Source: Leucaena leucocephala (taxonomy: Eukaryota > Streptophyta > Magnoliopsida > Fabales > Fabaceae). From it: a stretch of 64,000 nt of DNA. Positions 51,901-63,728 of the stretch are shown here, one piece after another. The position numbers and the translations under genes are program-made. Under the pieces are notes generated by a model. That model did not search any database and was not told the origin of the DNA. It was given only the letters and a program-made list of their open reading frames with translations. The stretch lies in the NCBI GenBank assembly GCA_037074615.1, contig CM073537.1, positions 21,843,989-21,907,988 on the forward strand, read 5' to 3'. Within the stretch, counting starts at the first letter, position 1, and every line of letters starts with the position of its first letter.

Positions 51901-54900
51901 ATAGAAAGAAAAAAGAAACTGCAGAAATGGGCAAGAAGAGCACATACTTGTGGACTTCAATCTCACCGAAAAACTCCTTCTGCCTCTCTCGAATTCTCTT
52001 TTGACGCTCTTCCTTCATTTTCTGCTCAAACCTTTCAAGTTGCTTAATCCTCCTACCATGCCTATGTTTCTTAATTGACTTCAAATGGTCCATCTCAGAT
52101 GTAATTGGTTTGAAAAAATCATTCAAGAAATCACTGCCGAAAAAGGAAAGTTATACTGTTATACTACGAGCACTTTTAAGTCTCAATACCAGAAAGAAAA
52201 GGAAAGGAGAAAAAACCTTCGGAGTCGACGCTGGAGATCCAATAGTTGAAGTTTTTTCAGCTCTATAACGCTTTTTGTCTTAGTAGATATATCTTCAGAA
52301 GAGTTCACATTTTCCTGTATCGGAAGGATTAATGTACAGGCGATGAAAACAAAACAGCGTTAGATAATAACATAACTATCTACAATCCAACAAACACGGA
52401 AACAAGTCAAAAATTGAACTACCAAGAGACAAACAGCCAAAACAAACCTTCAGCTTGTCAAAACAGGAAACAATTTTTTGCCTTGTCTTCTGCTGTTTTC
52501 GTACCCAATTTTGCTCAACTCTAAGCCTCTTCTTTTGCTGATCCATAATCCATTTCTCGGACATTGTAAATCTTGGAGATGCTGGCATTTCAGCTGAAGC
52601 AAACCTCTCATTCCCTTCTTGATCTGCAAGTAATTTCTTTTCAGAATCAGAACACCTGAGAAATATGTATTAAAAATAATGTAGGAAAGCATAAAAAAAT
52701 TTGGTTTCAGGTGCACAGTTCTATTGCACATGATTCTCACCCATAGAAACATGTTTCGTCATAACATTCACATCCTTCAACATGGCCATTCCCTGAGGAT
52801 CACTGTCAGTTCCCGGTACAGGTTTCCAGTGCTCCTTTAAGGAATAAGAAGGCAAGTGAATAACAGCACTGTGATTCCGAGATCCGCAATTATTATTACC
52901 AATATTTTGAAAATGACTAGGAATATTCTCTCTTCTCTCAACAGGCAACTCATGCTGAACAGAAGACACCTGTAGGGGTCCCTTCAGAGTGTCATTGTGA
53001 TTGACAAATCCAGACCAGTTAATGCCATCAGGATTCACGGGCTTATTCAGACCCATGATAGTAGATGCCTGGCTAGACCTTCCAACCTGAAGATTGCTAT
53101 TGTCAACATCATCCAAATGATTATTAACAACTAAAGAACCCCTTGCGCTCACAGAATCAAGCTGCTGAAATGTTGGGTTTGAATAAGCTTGTGCAGCCAC
53201 TCTTTCTTGAATCTGTCGCTCAACTTCTCCTTTCTTTAAGGATAGGAGATGCTTCCTTTCTTCTACAAGTACATGGACATCAGAATGCAGGTTACCTTTG
53301 TCCTCCATCATGTTTGGGCTCTCAACCCCCTTTGAAAATGAATCAGCCTCCAGAATCTTTCCCGCAGACGAGGACAGATTAGGGTTTCTATCAGTTTGTC
53401 TCATATTGTTTAGTCCTCCAAATGGCATTATCATTCCAGATGCATTATTGAACTCATTCAAAGACTGTGATTTTCCTTTCTGCTCGATCAGCTCTTTGCG
53501 GGAACCATCTGTATTGCCACCTCATTGCACACCAGTTAGTTGAAGAAGACCTTTTAATTTGTAGACTAAAAAAAAAACTAGATATTACTAACCTTCTCTA
53601 GAAAAAGTGGTTCCCAATGCAATTTCAAGATGTAATTTCTTTGGTGGCAAACCATTTCTGCCCATTAAACAACAATCTTTATCAAACAACTTTCAGAGAT
53701 AATCCAAGTCACACCTAAAAGGTGTTGGTATAACATATCTACCTGAATGCTAGAAAAACAAGGCACTGAGCTCGAAGCTGCTTTAACTGTTGGTCTCTAA
53801 ATGGTGTGGAAGATGATGCAGGTGCAGAAGAAACAGGGGATTTTCCAGTATCTCTGGGAGGACCACTTTGTCTTGCCATAGCTGATTCTGTGGCACTGTT
53901 TTGCCTTCCAATCTGTCAATTAAATTATCAAGTCAAGCAATCAAGTTGGCTTATATTTATATCAGAGTCAAAGATAGCAAAAGCAGAATGTTCTTAGGGG
54001 ACCCAGAAAAGTTCAAACTTAAGGCCTCCTAAAAACCCGAACTCCTCACTGCTAAACCACACCTATTGGCTTCAAGCAGAATAAATCTTAACTATTCATA
54101 TACAATCATTAAGTTGCCACCAAGTCTATCAGAATTAGGTGACCATTGCCCAAAGTTAATACATACATATGTGTATAAATTTTGGGGGGTATGTATAACC
54201 AAAAGGCAAACGTTTGAGTATAACAATAAATAAAAGTTAAAGTAACCTCTCTTCTAGGCTGATCAATCTAGCTCCCAAACAACTAGGATTTGCCATCCAG
54301 GACGACTTCACCCAACAGTTTCACAATTAGGAGATGACATATGAATAGTACTACTAATACCTATCACACCCTTTCAGACAAATGCTTTTTGCATTTGAAG
54401 CCTAGACAAAACTGAAGTCCACCATACGATGCGCTGAAATTTAATTTAACTAAAAGAAATGGGGAGCAGTAAGGATCAAACTCATCACTCGATCATTAAG
54501 GCTCTAATAAAAGAATCGCATGAAAAAAAGCTTAGCCATTTAGAGGACACACATAAATGATTTTGTTAACAATCTCTAATGGAATCAGATGCTACCCACT
54601 AGAAACAATTATCAATCTCACGCTAGAAAAGCTGAAATGGCTAAATTAGTGGCAACATGTAGGGCTAGACAATAAACTTAGCCATAAGAATTTCCCACTC
54701 TAGAGCAGCAGAATGAGCAAGAGGAGACTCCTCTTCTACCACAACACTAGAAAACGAAAATGAACACCTTACTAAGTGTAATAGCCAAATAACACAATTC
54801 GTGTACAAATATATCCTTCTGGGTCAACAGTGCCTAGACTTTATAAGGCTTTTTCCTGACACTTAGGATGCGCCATAAATGCTTTGAAACAAAAGGACAT

Positions 54901-57720
54901 CTGTCGGGGTACTGTGGTTGTAATATAGCTTAGCACTTTTTATTTTGCCATTCAGACAGCGATGGATTTATCCACCAAATTTTAAGTCTTTTTCTTCGTG
55001 AAATACCCATAATTTCCCAACATCTTTTCTGTCTTGATAGAATCCTCCCTCTTTCTACATCTTTTCTGCATTAATAAACTCTTTTTATCTAAAGCAATTC
55101 TGGATAAATACTTGTGGAAAGGGCCATAAAAGTGGATTTCACCTTTACAAGTGCAACAAAAATTTTCATTATTTTACTGGGGGTCAAAACCATACATAAA
55201 ACCGAACACTATTATGCAACCATCTATAGAGTACGGTACAGTCTTCATTTTTTTTTAATTAAATTAAGCCTGAGAAGAGGCATCCCCTCAACTTAATAAA
55301 TGTAATAGTACATACGCCTCGTATGAAATTAGTCTCTATCAAGGATCCCTGGCTAGGTGATTACAAAAGGTGAACAGGCAAAACAAATGCACTAGATGAA
55401 AATAAAAGATAAAGAACTATTTATGCTCATCTACTAAAGTAGCTGAACTTCCCAATCATAATCAACATTAAGCACCTGTGCCACTTTATGTGCATCAGCT
55501 AATGTAGCTGTGCTTCCCCCATCATGCTCAAGACCACCACCATACTGCATTGGACTTGAAAAGGCTGGTTCTGCCAATGGATATGCACCAGTAGCAGCTG
55601 TCATCCCTCCATGAGCCTTACCATAAGCACCTGGAATTCAGCAAGAAAATGGCTGTATAAATAATAAGATGAAGAAATTCCAAAATTGTAGCTTTTACTT
55701 GATAACATCAAAATGTAAGTAGAACAGATATTTCCTGAATCCTCGTCCTAGTTTGACATTTGCAGAGATATTAATGAAGTAAAATGCATCCAAGAGATTG
55801 AATATAATTTATGAACAGCCAAGACTGACATAAGAACCAGAGTATAAAATCTCCATGAAAAGATGTTATTGAATTATCAGTGGTTAAATGCGTCTTCTTT
55901 CTTCAAATTTTGCCACTTTTACGTTCCACAATTGCATCTTAATTTGAATATTTTATACTTCTAGCAATCTTCAGTCAGAAGCATGGTTTTATCAAGCATT
56001 ATCAAGATTTAGATTATGCAAATTACCAAATCCCTCACTCACACAAAAGAATGGCACTGTTAACTGCTGCATTATGATATCTACTATCATATTTCCCAAA
56101 ACAACTACTGAAGAAAACCTGGAAACCTTATTGGCCCAAAGAAACAAAGAAAACCTGGAAACCATAGATTTTTCTGAAGTTAACCCAGCTTATTTTTATT
56201 TCATTCCCTTTGATTCTCATGCTCGGAAGGTAAGCAACAACCTTGTTGCTCCTGGAGAATATGTACAGAGGAAACTTCTACATCTAAATACATTAATTTG
56301 GAGCACATAGCACGGGATTGCCAATCTTTGTCAATTCTGTTTGATTGTGCCAATATACAGTGACCTTGGTTGGCTGCAATGTTTTCATGCTACTAGAAAG
56401 AGCTATAAAAAGATCCATTTGACCACTACTTGAAACCATGTCAAAGTTAGTCTGCTCACCACTTTTAACTGGAAGGCCATCTGATGGTTCAGCTTTTGTC
56501 ATTTTCCCCTTCCTTGCATTAACAACAATATTCCGGGAATCAAGTTGAGAAGGACCATCAACATGTGGTTCCACAGGTGAAGATGTATCTCCCCTCTTTC
56601 TCTTTGTTGCAGCTTTCTTACCATCTTTTTGACTCCCCTGCTTTTCCCAGTTAACAGTATCACGCCTGTCTTGTGACTGTGAGTTCGCAGACCTTGAGTC
56701 CAAACTAGAAGGACTTTCTTGGTCAAAAGATTGACCACTCCTCTGAGCCACAGGTCCCTGATAATAATCAGGAGCTCCACTACCTGGGGCAACTGGTGGC
56801 CGGTTAGAAGCAAATGGTTCCATTTTGGACATATCATGTTCAGCCAAGCCCACTCTGGAATCCTTTGGAACACCTACTGCCTGCGAAGATCCTATACAAC
56901 AAAAAAAACATTAATGATATGAAAACCTACGATAGGGAATGACCAATATTCTATCTTCAGAACCCACAGTTACATAGCTACCTATTTGGGCTCCACCAGT
57001 TAAGGGAAGGCGCGAAGACTTCAATGCTTCAATATCAAGGCCATGCTGATTTATAACAGTCTCCATTGCCCTATAACAGACAAGATTAAATAGGAGGAAA
57101 AAGCATTAAATGATTTTATTTAGAAGGTAAAAGAACTATAGTAAGAGTGGAGAAATATAAAAATGAGGAGGATTAGGATAGGTAAAACAATACAGGTCCA
57201 ATGCCAGGGACAAGACACTATAAACTTTACTAGAACCATCAAATTGCATCATCGGAAATCAACATAAATATCTATTCATTGAGCAAGTAGGCCCTAATGC
57301 CCCAAAAAAAGTATCATGGTCATTGATATAGTTACCTTGATATCACTTGATATGGCATTGAATGTTCCTTCCCGCTTGATTTCATGTGTTGAAGTATCTG
57401 AGGAGCACATAAAAATAAATCAATTACAAGCACACATAATTGTATATAAGGATTTTTTTAATAAATAAACTAAAAAAATGCCAACGATTATCTGAGAAGC
57501 ACATAAAAATAAATCAACTACAAGCACACTTAATGGTATGTCAGGAGTTTTTTTAATAAACAAATCTTCTTAAAAAAAAGTCACAGACTTTTATTCAAGA
57601 GAAAACAGAACGCACCACATAGAGTTTAGTAGCCAACTTGGCTGGCTCATCTTTAGAATCCTGAATGAGTTTGTGCAGAAACTTCGCTGCCTCCAACTCA
57701 ACATTATGTGAGGACGCCAT
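29808..57720 (-). CDS. SYD: SPLAYED-type SWI/SNF chromatin-remodelling ATPase
   Basis: Thirty-nine inferred coding exons close one frame of about 4,002 codons: 57720-57616, 57397-57336, 57070-56982, 56891-56307, 55630-55476, 53912-53743, 53657-53593, 53508-52741, 52623-52448, 52314-52217, 52133-51948, 51787-51607, 51520-51326, 51241-51198, 50986-50930, 50259-50163, 49836-49664, 49575-49362, 49150-49025, 48892-48803, 47998-47882, 47722-47642, 47257-47150, 46832-46663, 45972-45894, 45805-45731, 44802-44705, 44620-44513, 43675-43618, 43534-43307, 42789-41574, 41491-37821, six repeat exons to 36105, and 30929-29808. The start MASSHNVELEAAKFLH matches SYD. An HSA domain (about 758-880) precedes the Snf2 ATPase (DEMGLGKT, DEGH, LTGTPLQ) and helicase C domain (FFSTMTRLLD, RLDGHTSG, QAQARAHRIGQ). 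An AT-hook, RGRGRPKR, lies near residue 1,667. The tail is long, acidic and repetitive. The protein is nuclear and slides or evicts nucleosomes at developmental genes. Least certain are the exon 4/5 junction and the last exon. Confidence 0.9.
31259..31641 (-). repeat. 3' LTR of the Copia element, fused to truncated RNase H
   Basis: Matches the 5' LTR from TGTTGG to TTTGGACCTGC. On its inner side it runs straight into the RNase H coding sequence at the ADWAG motif, so the rest of RNase H and the polypurine tract that should precede this LTR are absent. Confidence 0.9.
31642..35646 (-). pseudogene. Copia gag-pol, broken by several frame changes and a 3' deletion
   Basis: Gag starts at MVSEPADSVHSS, overlapping the primer-binding site. 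In order: a UBN2-type Gag region, a zinc knuckle (CDHCQKVGHTKDKC), aspartic protease (WIIDSGASDHM), GAG-pre-integrase (LWHQRLGHPN), integrase core (HSDLWGP, HTDNGTEY), reverse transcriptase (CKWVFTPK, YVDDIILTGDD) and the start of RNase H (YADWAG). The reading frame changes near 35350, 33560-33640, 32940 and 32240, and RNase H is cut off at the 3' LTR. It is therefore non-autonomous. Confidence 0.9.
35648..36031 (-). repeat. 5' LTR of the Copia element
   Basis: Read on the plus strand it begins TGTTGGTTGACATACC and ends TTGGACTTGCA, so it has TG...CA edges. It is almost identical to 31259-31641, with about five substitutions in about 383 bases. Confidence 0.92.
36105..37746 (-). repeat. Array of six tandemly duplicated phase 0-0 exons in the SYD-type gene
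   Basis: Six consecutive exons share one plan: 37746-37489 (258 nt), 37415-37176 (240), 37091-36864 (228), 36781-36518 (264), 36431-36261 (171) and 36185-36105 (81). All lengths are multiples of three and all are read in phase 0. Recurring motifs are SEAEM or GAEM, PEKLELRNMDV, ESKIDVS-x-D, a P-x-CSP-like segment and C-x-(R/G)-(D/H/N)-AT at the end. The intervening introns are 73-86 nt and are themselves similar to each other. Unit starts are 246-350 bp apart. The end of the preceding 3.7-kb exon carries the same module (VPVCSPLVLEE, ending REAIE). Confidence 0.88.
42889..43185. mobile_element. Stowaway-like MITE in an intron of the SYD-type gene
   Basis: The left end CTCCCTCCAATCCTATATAT and the right end, as reverse complement (CTCCCTCCAGTCGTATATAT), form an inverted pair with the classic CTCCCTCC start. 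The left flank is TA (42887-42888); the right flank is CA, a probable decayed TA. About 297 bp, non-coding, in the intron between exons 43534-43307 and 42789-41574. Confidence 0.85.
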
Positions 57721-58745
57721 ATCATTTAAGCTGCAGTATGCAAGCAATAACCAATATTATCAAATAAAAATAAACTATAAATTGCTCGCATTTTTAAATA
57801 ATTCCAAAGAATAACCAATATTCACAACAATGGTATCACTAAACTCGATGCAAAGAATGATTATAGTGATGCAGACTGTAATGAACTTCACATTTTCAAC
57901 AGCAACCACGTAAACCCAGCAGACCTTGTTTGTCAGCCTAAGTATGTTATGGGGTAGTCTATGTTCATGCCTCCACAACTCATATGTGCGTTTGTTGGAG
58001 CATAATCCCACAAAACTAAAGAGGGAAAAAAGGAGGGGGCATTAATCAATACATACATGAAACTGCAAATGCTTTAATTCTGGATATGGGCCGAAAATTC
58101 ACCAAGACAGGTCTCGCTTACTCATTAGTACCATATCTTATACTTTCCAAAACCAAAATTTATACGCTAATGCGCCAATTTATTAGCATATACATAAAAT
58201 CATATTTCTTCCTATTCAAAAACCACCCAAAAAGAAGAAAAACCCTGCCTTTGTATCTTTATACCCGCAATATCACATCATTATTACTCTTGACGCAGGA
58301 AATCGCGCAAACTTGGTTTAAGTGCACAGGAGCCCATATTCCAGCAAATAAATGGGGGGAATGCCAGATGAACCAGCTGCGACTCTCCAAGCTGCGTTCG
58401 GCAGTTAGCAAGGAAAAATCAAACCCATCAAATATCCAGGAGAAAACGACTGACTTGAGTTTCCAAATGGTGAAATTTGACGGAAGTGGTTTCTAGAGGA
58501 GTTATAGCGTGAAAGACACAGCTGGAAACGCAGACACTGCCAATAGCGCGAAATTCAGGAGGGTCATTTAAGAATTACCTGATCGAAGATCGAGGCTATA
58601 ACACTCCGAGAAGTGAAGCGAGGTCAGCTACATAGAGAACTCGTCCCTGAAAGCCTAGCTCGCGACGGAAAAAGAAACACAAAAAGAACCGATCTTTCCC
58701 AGAATGAGACCCGCAAACAAGGTCTCGTGGAGTGGACCGTATTGC
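57721..58745 (-). other. 5' UTR exons and leader intron of the SYD-type gene
   Basis: A donor, ATCAG|GTAATT, ends a probable leader exon at 58579 (exon about 58579-58740). The acceptor CATACTGCAG lies just before CTTAAATGAT at about 57732, giving a few leader bases in front of the ATG at 57720. The roughly 0.85 kb between them is leader intron. Confidence 0.55.
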
Positions 58746-59573
58746 TTGAATTGTGAATTTAACACATGCGGAGTCGCTTGATGGGGCTTGGTAGAGCTTA
58801 TGAATTAATTAAAAAATATAAAAGTTAAATTAAGTATATCAATATTATTTAGGAACTTTGAATAATATATTTATTATTTCTCAGAATTCATGAAAGCATT
58901 ATACCTTTATTTTATTTTATTTTATTTTTGCCAATTTATTTTATTTTACTTTTAAATATGAAAGATGGCATCATTTATTTGTTATAAAAAATATTTTATA
59001 ATCGTTAATATAAAAATTAGTTGATTAATTTAAATAAATTAAAAAATATATAATATAAATTTATTTTGATAAATTTAATTATCTAATTTATTTAATTTTA
59101 TTAATTTATTTAAAAAAATTAATTAATGTTTATATTAAACGATATTAAGGAGCGGACGGTATATGTCATGTTTTAAGCCTAGGAATCAAATTGTTGCATT
59201 TTAAGCAAGGGATTAGAGTTTAATTCCTAGCATTTTTGCAGAAAGCAAACCTAATTAGAGGAGGGATCCCCTATCCGTGAGAAATATTACAAATAAGTCA
59301 TACATCTTACCATTAAAAGAACAGGAGAGAAGAAAAATGTCTGCTGAAACTTGGGTCTGGTAGGAGGAAAATGGATGGGAGAAAAAACTTTAATAAGTTT
59401 ATTTAAAAAAATCGAGAAGATAATATTAAAAGTTTTCAATTAATTTTAATCACTATTTTATTTTATATTATATTTTTATTAAAATTTTATAAATTCACTT
59501 ATCAATTTTAAAAAACTACTTAAATTTCTCCTCCCTTCCCCTCCACTTCCCTATATCAAACAAACCCTCAAGG
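58746..59573. other. AT-rich spacer upstream of the SYD-type gene
   Basis: Extremely AT-rich, containing TTTAT and TAAATT runs. The part next to 58.75 kb is the probable promoter of the SYD-type gene. No coding or mobile feature with definable ends is seen. Confidence 0.4.
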
Positions 59574-60450
59574 CATATTTGATAAATGAGAAATAAAAGT
59601 GATAGTAAAATATATTTCATTAATTTAGTATGATGAAAGTCACCTTCATTTTTACTTTTAATATTTTGAGTATTCTAGTTCCATCAGAAAAGTTAAAAAT
59701 TAAGATAATAGAAATATAAGTGATTTTTTTTTTACCATTTTACCCCAATTATAAAATTTCTGGACAACTTTAATCATTTTCAAGTTATAAAAAAAATATT
59801 TTAGACTATTTTACCCTAAATTATAAAAAATATACATCAATTGCATACTCATTTTCATCATACCAGACAAGCTTTTAAAGCTTAATTCCACTTCTATTTT
59901 CATTTCCACTTATGGAAGTAGAATAATAGAAATATAAGTGATTTTTTTTTTACCATTTTACCCCAATTATAAAATTTCTGGACAACTTTAATCATTCTCA
60001 AGTTATAAAAAAAATATTTTAGACTATTTTACCCTAAATTATAAAAAATATACATCAATTACATACTCATTTTCATCATACCATACAAGCTTTTAAAGCC
60101 TAATTCCACTTCTATTTTCATTTCCACTTATGGAAGTAGAAGTGGGCTTTAATAGCTTGTTTGGTATAATAGAAATTAGTATATAATTGATGTATATTTT
60201 TTTTATAATTTAAAATAAAATTGTCCAAATTTTTTTTATAATTTGAGAAGGGTTAAAGTTGTCCAAAAAAATTTTAACTGGGTAAAATAGTAAAAAAAAA
60301 ATTATTTTCACTTCCATCATCTTAATTCCTAACTTTTATGATGAAACTAAAATAATAAAACATGTTAGAAGTGAAAGTGAAAGTAACTTTCTTCGTACAA
60401 AATGAGAGGAGTAAAATATTCCATTCTTTACTTTCACTTCCCCACTTCCA
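59574..60450. mobile_element. Fold-back element with a tandemly duplicated left arm
   Basis: The left arm (from about 59574) and the right arm (about 60150-60450) are imperfect reverse complements over about 300 bp; both include ACATCAATT-type, CAACTTTAA and TTACCATTTTACCC-type blocks. Within the left arm a 218-bp unit is repeated head to tail (59711-59928 and 59929-60146) with about four differences. It has no coding content and the target duplication is not clear. Confidence 0.7.
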
Positions 60451-60805
60451 CTTTTCACCTGTTTTTTTTTTGTACAAAAATTGTTAGAAAAAGATTTGGC
60501 TCACTCATGATCAAATGGCAGGGCAAAATCTCCCTTCCTCCTAAGCGATACCAATGTGGGGCAAGGCGAGTTGTCTATTACCTTGAGGCATAAATATAAG
60601 CACTCAGGAGCTATGATACATCCCTAAACGTCGCGACTAGAATCACAAAAAAATAGTACTCCATAATAATCGAACATGCTCCAAATAGTTATATGTATTA
60701 AAGAGCAAAGCCCAGAGGCCCAAGAGAGTTGTGCTGCAGGCCCAGTTCATGAGATCCAACGTATCTTGAAATAGGCCCATAACCCGTTTATGGCTTATAA
60801 AATCC
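60451..60805. other. Spacer, no gene
   Basis: No recognisable coding exon. A short frame at 60402-60593 has no family resemblance. Confidence 0.4.
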
Positions 60806-60819
60806 AACTTAGTACATAA

Positions 60820-61006
60820 TACTAACGGGGTTAGTCCGAGTAGTAAGCGGCTCGGTATCGTTTAAGCGAAGTCTCGAGTTCGAGCCTTGGTGTATACAGA
60901 AAATCCCCGTTGGGAGACTTACTCACCATAGTCAGGTTGCGCGACGCGGACCGGATCTGAATGTAGTCGGAATAAAATTCCGGTAAACTAGGTGGACAAC
61001 TAAAAA
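60820..61006 (+). mobile_element. tRNA-derived SINE, copy 4, with target-site duplication
   Basis: Full-length copy reading ACGGGGTTAGTCCGAGTAGT, a B-box-like GAGTTCGAGCCTTGG and GTTGGGAGACTTACTCACCA, ending GGTGGACAACTAAAAAA. It is flanked by an exact 14-bp duplication AACTTAGTACATAA at 60806-60819 and 61007-61020. Confidence 0.9.
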
Positions 61007-61020
61007 AACTTAGTACATAA

Positions 61021-61283
61021 ATGGGTATACAATAGAATAAAAGATTCTTAAGAGCACCACCTCATTTCTATAGTATGACCACTAAAAGTTTACCATATTA
61101 ATTATTTTAATCTTATTTGATAGCTGATATGTATAAATATTTAAATTATTAGTAGTTTTTAAAATTTAATAATTTTTTACCTATAAAATTGGGATGTTAA
61201 ATTTAATATATTCTCTCTTCTCCTTCATCGGACGCTTCATCCTTCCTCATTCTTTCCTTATGTCTTCTCCCTCTTCTCCAGTG
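61021..61283. other. Short AT-rich spacer
   Basis: Lies between SINE copy 4 and the hAT MITE. Nothing recognisable. Confidence 0.4.
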
Positions 61284-61291
61284 CTCACTAC

Positions 61292-61779
61292 TAGGGGTGC
61301 CCAAAGTTGTCCCGTCCCGGATGTCCTGACCTGGTCCCGTCCCGAAAGGGACCGGGTCGGGACACTACCGGGACGGGACGGGTCTCGGCTCGTCCCTCGG
61401 GAATCCCGTCCCGTCCCGAAATATTTTTTTTTAAATATTACATTATCCTATATTTCTTACTCTTATATAGATATTTTTATTCTTATACATATATTTTTAT
61501 ATTGATATTTTTATTCTTTCTTATTATTATTTTTTTCCTTATATGGGTAAGTTATTATTTTCTATTAGGGAAGAATGTTGATATTTAGAGAAAGTTGTTA
61601 TGGCATTTTATATGGAATAATTTATTGAGATGATTTTATTATAATATTTAAAAAAAAATGGGGAATTCCCGTCGTATCCCGAACCCGTCCCAATTCCATC
61701 GGGACTGGGACAAATTCGGGATGAGACGGGACACGGGACGGGATTGTCCCAGTCTCGACTCGTCCTGTGAACAGCCCTA
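61292..61779. mobile_element. hAT-type MITE with GGGAC-rich subterminal repeats
   Basis: A 488-bp element. The left end is TAGGGGTGCCCAAAG; the right end, as reverse complement, is TAGGGCTGTTCACAG. An exact 8-bp target duplication, CTCACTAC, lies at 61284-61291 and 61780-61787, which is diagnostic of the hAT superfamily. Both ends carry many copies of GGGAC/GTCCC (such as GGGACGGGAC and GTCCCGTCCC), while the core is AT-rich. No transposase is encoded; the open frames here are repeat readings. Confidence 0.9.
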
Positions 61780-62006
61780 CTCACTACCACCACCATCATT
61801 GTTGGTCCCTCTTTCTCGATCGACTCAGCTAACATATATGATTAAAATAATTGATATGGTAAATTTTTAGTGGTCTGACGGGGTGTACTGTGCGCAGCTA
61901 AGACTTTAACCTGCACACCAGCAGAAATTAAACTGCTAACTTGATTTTTGAAGAACATCAACAGTTAGGTCTCGTGGTTGTAAATGTAATTATAGCATGT
62001 GAATAT

Positions 62007-62113
62007 CTTTTTTTATTGTCCATCTGATTCATCAGAATTTTACTCCAATTATATCTAGATCTGACTCGCGTCGCATATTTAGTTATAATAAGTGAGTCTC
62101 GTAATAAATTTTG
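62007..62113 (-). mobile_element. tRNA-derived SINE, copy 5, 5'-truncated
   Basis: On the minus strand it carries only the body and 3' part of the family: GAGACTCACTTATTATAACT, a GCGACGCGAGTCAGATCTAG-like core, and an ATGGACAATAAAAAAA end. The tRNA-like head is missing and the copy is more diverged than the others. Confidence 0.7.
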
Positions 62114-62557
62114 TTTGCATACATTCACATTTACGCGTGAATATAAAAGCCCACGAGGGAGTGATCCTTCTGTGGACCACGACATTGACATGGCCCGCAT
62201 CTTCTGACCCAATAGAAGAGGCCCAGAAGCCTTGTTTTAAGGTGACCAAGCTTTCGTTTACTTTGCTGCTAACATAGATAGGCGCATTATCCCATTTCTT
62301 GACATTTGATTTTGAATTGTCACCCTCCTCCCGCCCGTTGCCAACAGTATCCCTTCCTCTCTCCTCTGATCCGTTGGTCCGCTGATTGATCACCAACATC
62401 AATATCCAATTATCGTCTCAGCTGTTCATGGTTCATAGTTTTCATTCCCGTAATCTGAACCATCTTCTCATTTCTCATCCCCTACGATCTCTCTTCTGCC
62501 GCCGCTGCTTCCCCTTTGCATCTGAAATCTGAAGCCTTAGATAGATCTACGTTGACC
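62114..62557 (+). promoter_or_regulatory. Promoter and 5' leader region of the RUNKEL-type gene
   Basis: The non-coding stretch upstream of the ATG at 62558 includes pyrimidine-rich leader sequence (about 62440-62520). The transcription start is not identified. Confidence 0.4.
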
Positions 62558-63728
62558 ATGAACCAGTACCACATCTACGAAGCCATTGGTCGCGGCAAAT
62601 ACTCGGTAACCTTGCCCGTGCTCGTTTTATTTTCGATGATTTTGGTCTCTATTTTACTTTTTAATTTCTTGGGTTGTCTGCTCGAGGAGACGATGTACTC
62701 TCTCTGACTCTATCTATGTTTATGGACTTGTAGACCGTATATAAAGGCCGGAAGAAGAAGACCATTGAGTATTTTGCGATCAAGAGTGTTGATAAGTCGC
62801 AGAAAAGCAAGGTTCTTCAAGAAGTAAGTCATGGAATTCCACTTTCTACGTGTTGCCAGGTGCTTCGTGCGTGCGTGTTTCTTGGAAATTTAAGTAAATG
62901 TCTGGATTTAATAAATGACTGAACCCACTTGACGTGGAAAGTCCGAACTCTATCATGTTCTACAGCATAATTCATTAGTATCCTTTTGGACTTTTCTGAT
63001 GAATTTCGGTGAACAAGCAGATCTAAATGCATTTATAGTCATCACTTCAGTCTCGACTGCAGTTATTGGCACGGTCTTTTTTCCAGTTTTGCACTGACGG
63101 TGCTTCATTCTTATACTGAGCATAAAATGTATATAATTATACTAAATCTACGTCAATGGGTATCCATACAAAATACTGATGTGATGCTTAAAATAAACCA
63201 TCGTTATGGCAGTGCTCTCTTCGTTTCGTGAATTGACTATACTCAAGACAGTTTTGTGAGTCTGTCTGTGGAAGTGAAAGGAACCTTGGCTGTTCATAGT
63301 TGTGCACAACATCAATTTGCACTACGGAAGTATCTGTTCTATATGTTCATTTTTTTTATTTTTATTTCTTTATTACTAATAATTTTTCTTATTGACTTGA
63401 GTTTATGATCGAGATGGTTTAGATTATTACATTAGATCCCTGCTATCAATCTTGTAGGATTCAATTAGTCGTGTTGCCTTCTTTTGCAGGTCAGGATTCT
63501 TCACTCCTTAGATCATCAAAACGTACTCAAATTTTATTCTTGGTAAGATCTATCCTGTTACCGAGATAAATATTTGTTCCCAACTTAATATCAACCTTTT
63601 TTTTTACATTTTTCTTGTGCCCCTTACAATGGAATGTCAATTTGATGCCTAGGTATGAAACTTCTGCTCACCTATGGTTGGTTCTGGAGTATTGCGTTGG
63701 AGGAGATTTGCTTGCCTTATTACAGCAG
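62558..63728 (+). CDS. RUK: RUNKEL-type (Fused-like) Ser/Thr kinase-like protein, 5' part only
   Basis: Four exons are visible: 62558-62605, 62734-62823, 63490-63542 and 63653-63728. They splice in frame to 89 residues, and the gene continues beyond the window. The product begins MNQYHIYEAIGRGKYSTVYK (glycine-rich loop), followed by YFAIKSVDK with the ATP-binding Lys, LQEVRILHSLDHQNVLKFY, and hinge residues LVLEYCVGGDLLALLQQ. This matches the N-terminal kinase-like domain of plant RUNKEL, a microtubule-associated protein needed for phragmoplast and cell-plate expansion; the Arabidopsis protein has been described as kinase-like, and its catalysis may be dispensable. The HEAT/ARM-type C-terminal part expected for the family lies outside the window. 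The start is fixed by the conserved MNQYH. Confidence 0.92.

Noticed and set aside
52450..52752. 100-codon frame reading through exon 52623-52448
   Set aside because: Wrong frame: the SYD-like SEKWIMDQQKKR reading requires the acceptor at 52624 and a different frame. I first tried the acceptor at about 52657, which put the exon out of frame.
56074..56310. Plus-strand 78-codon frame
   Set aside because: Lies mainly in an intron of the minus-strand gene, overlaps only the last few bases of exon 56891-56307, and shows no family resemblance.
61194..61588. Open frames rich in Arg/Pro/Gly
   Set aside because: They are readings of the GGGAC repeats of the hAT MITE, not a gene.
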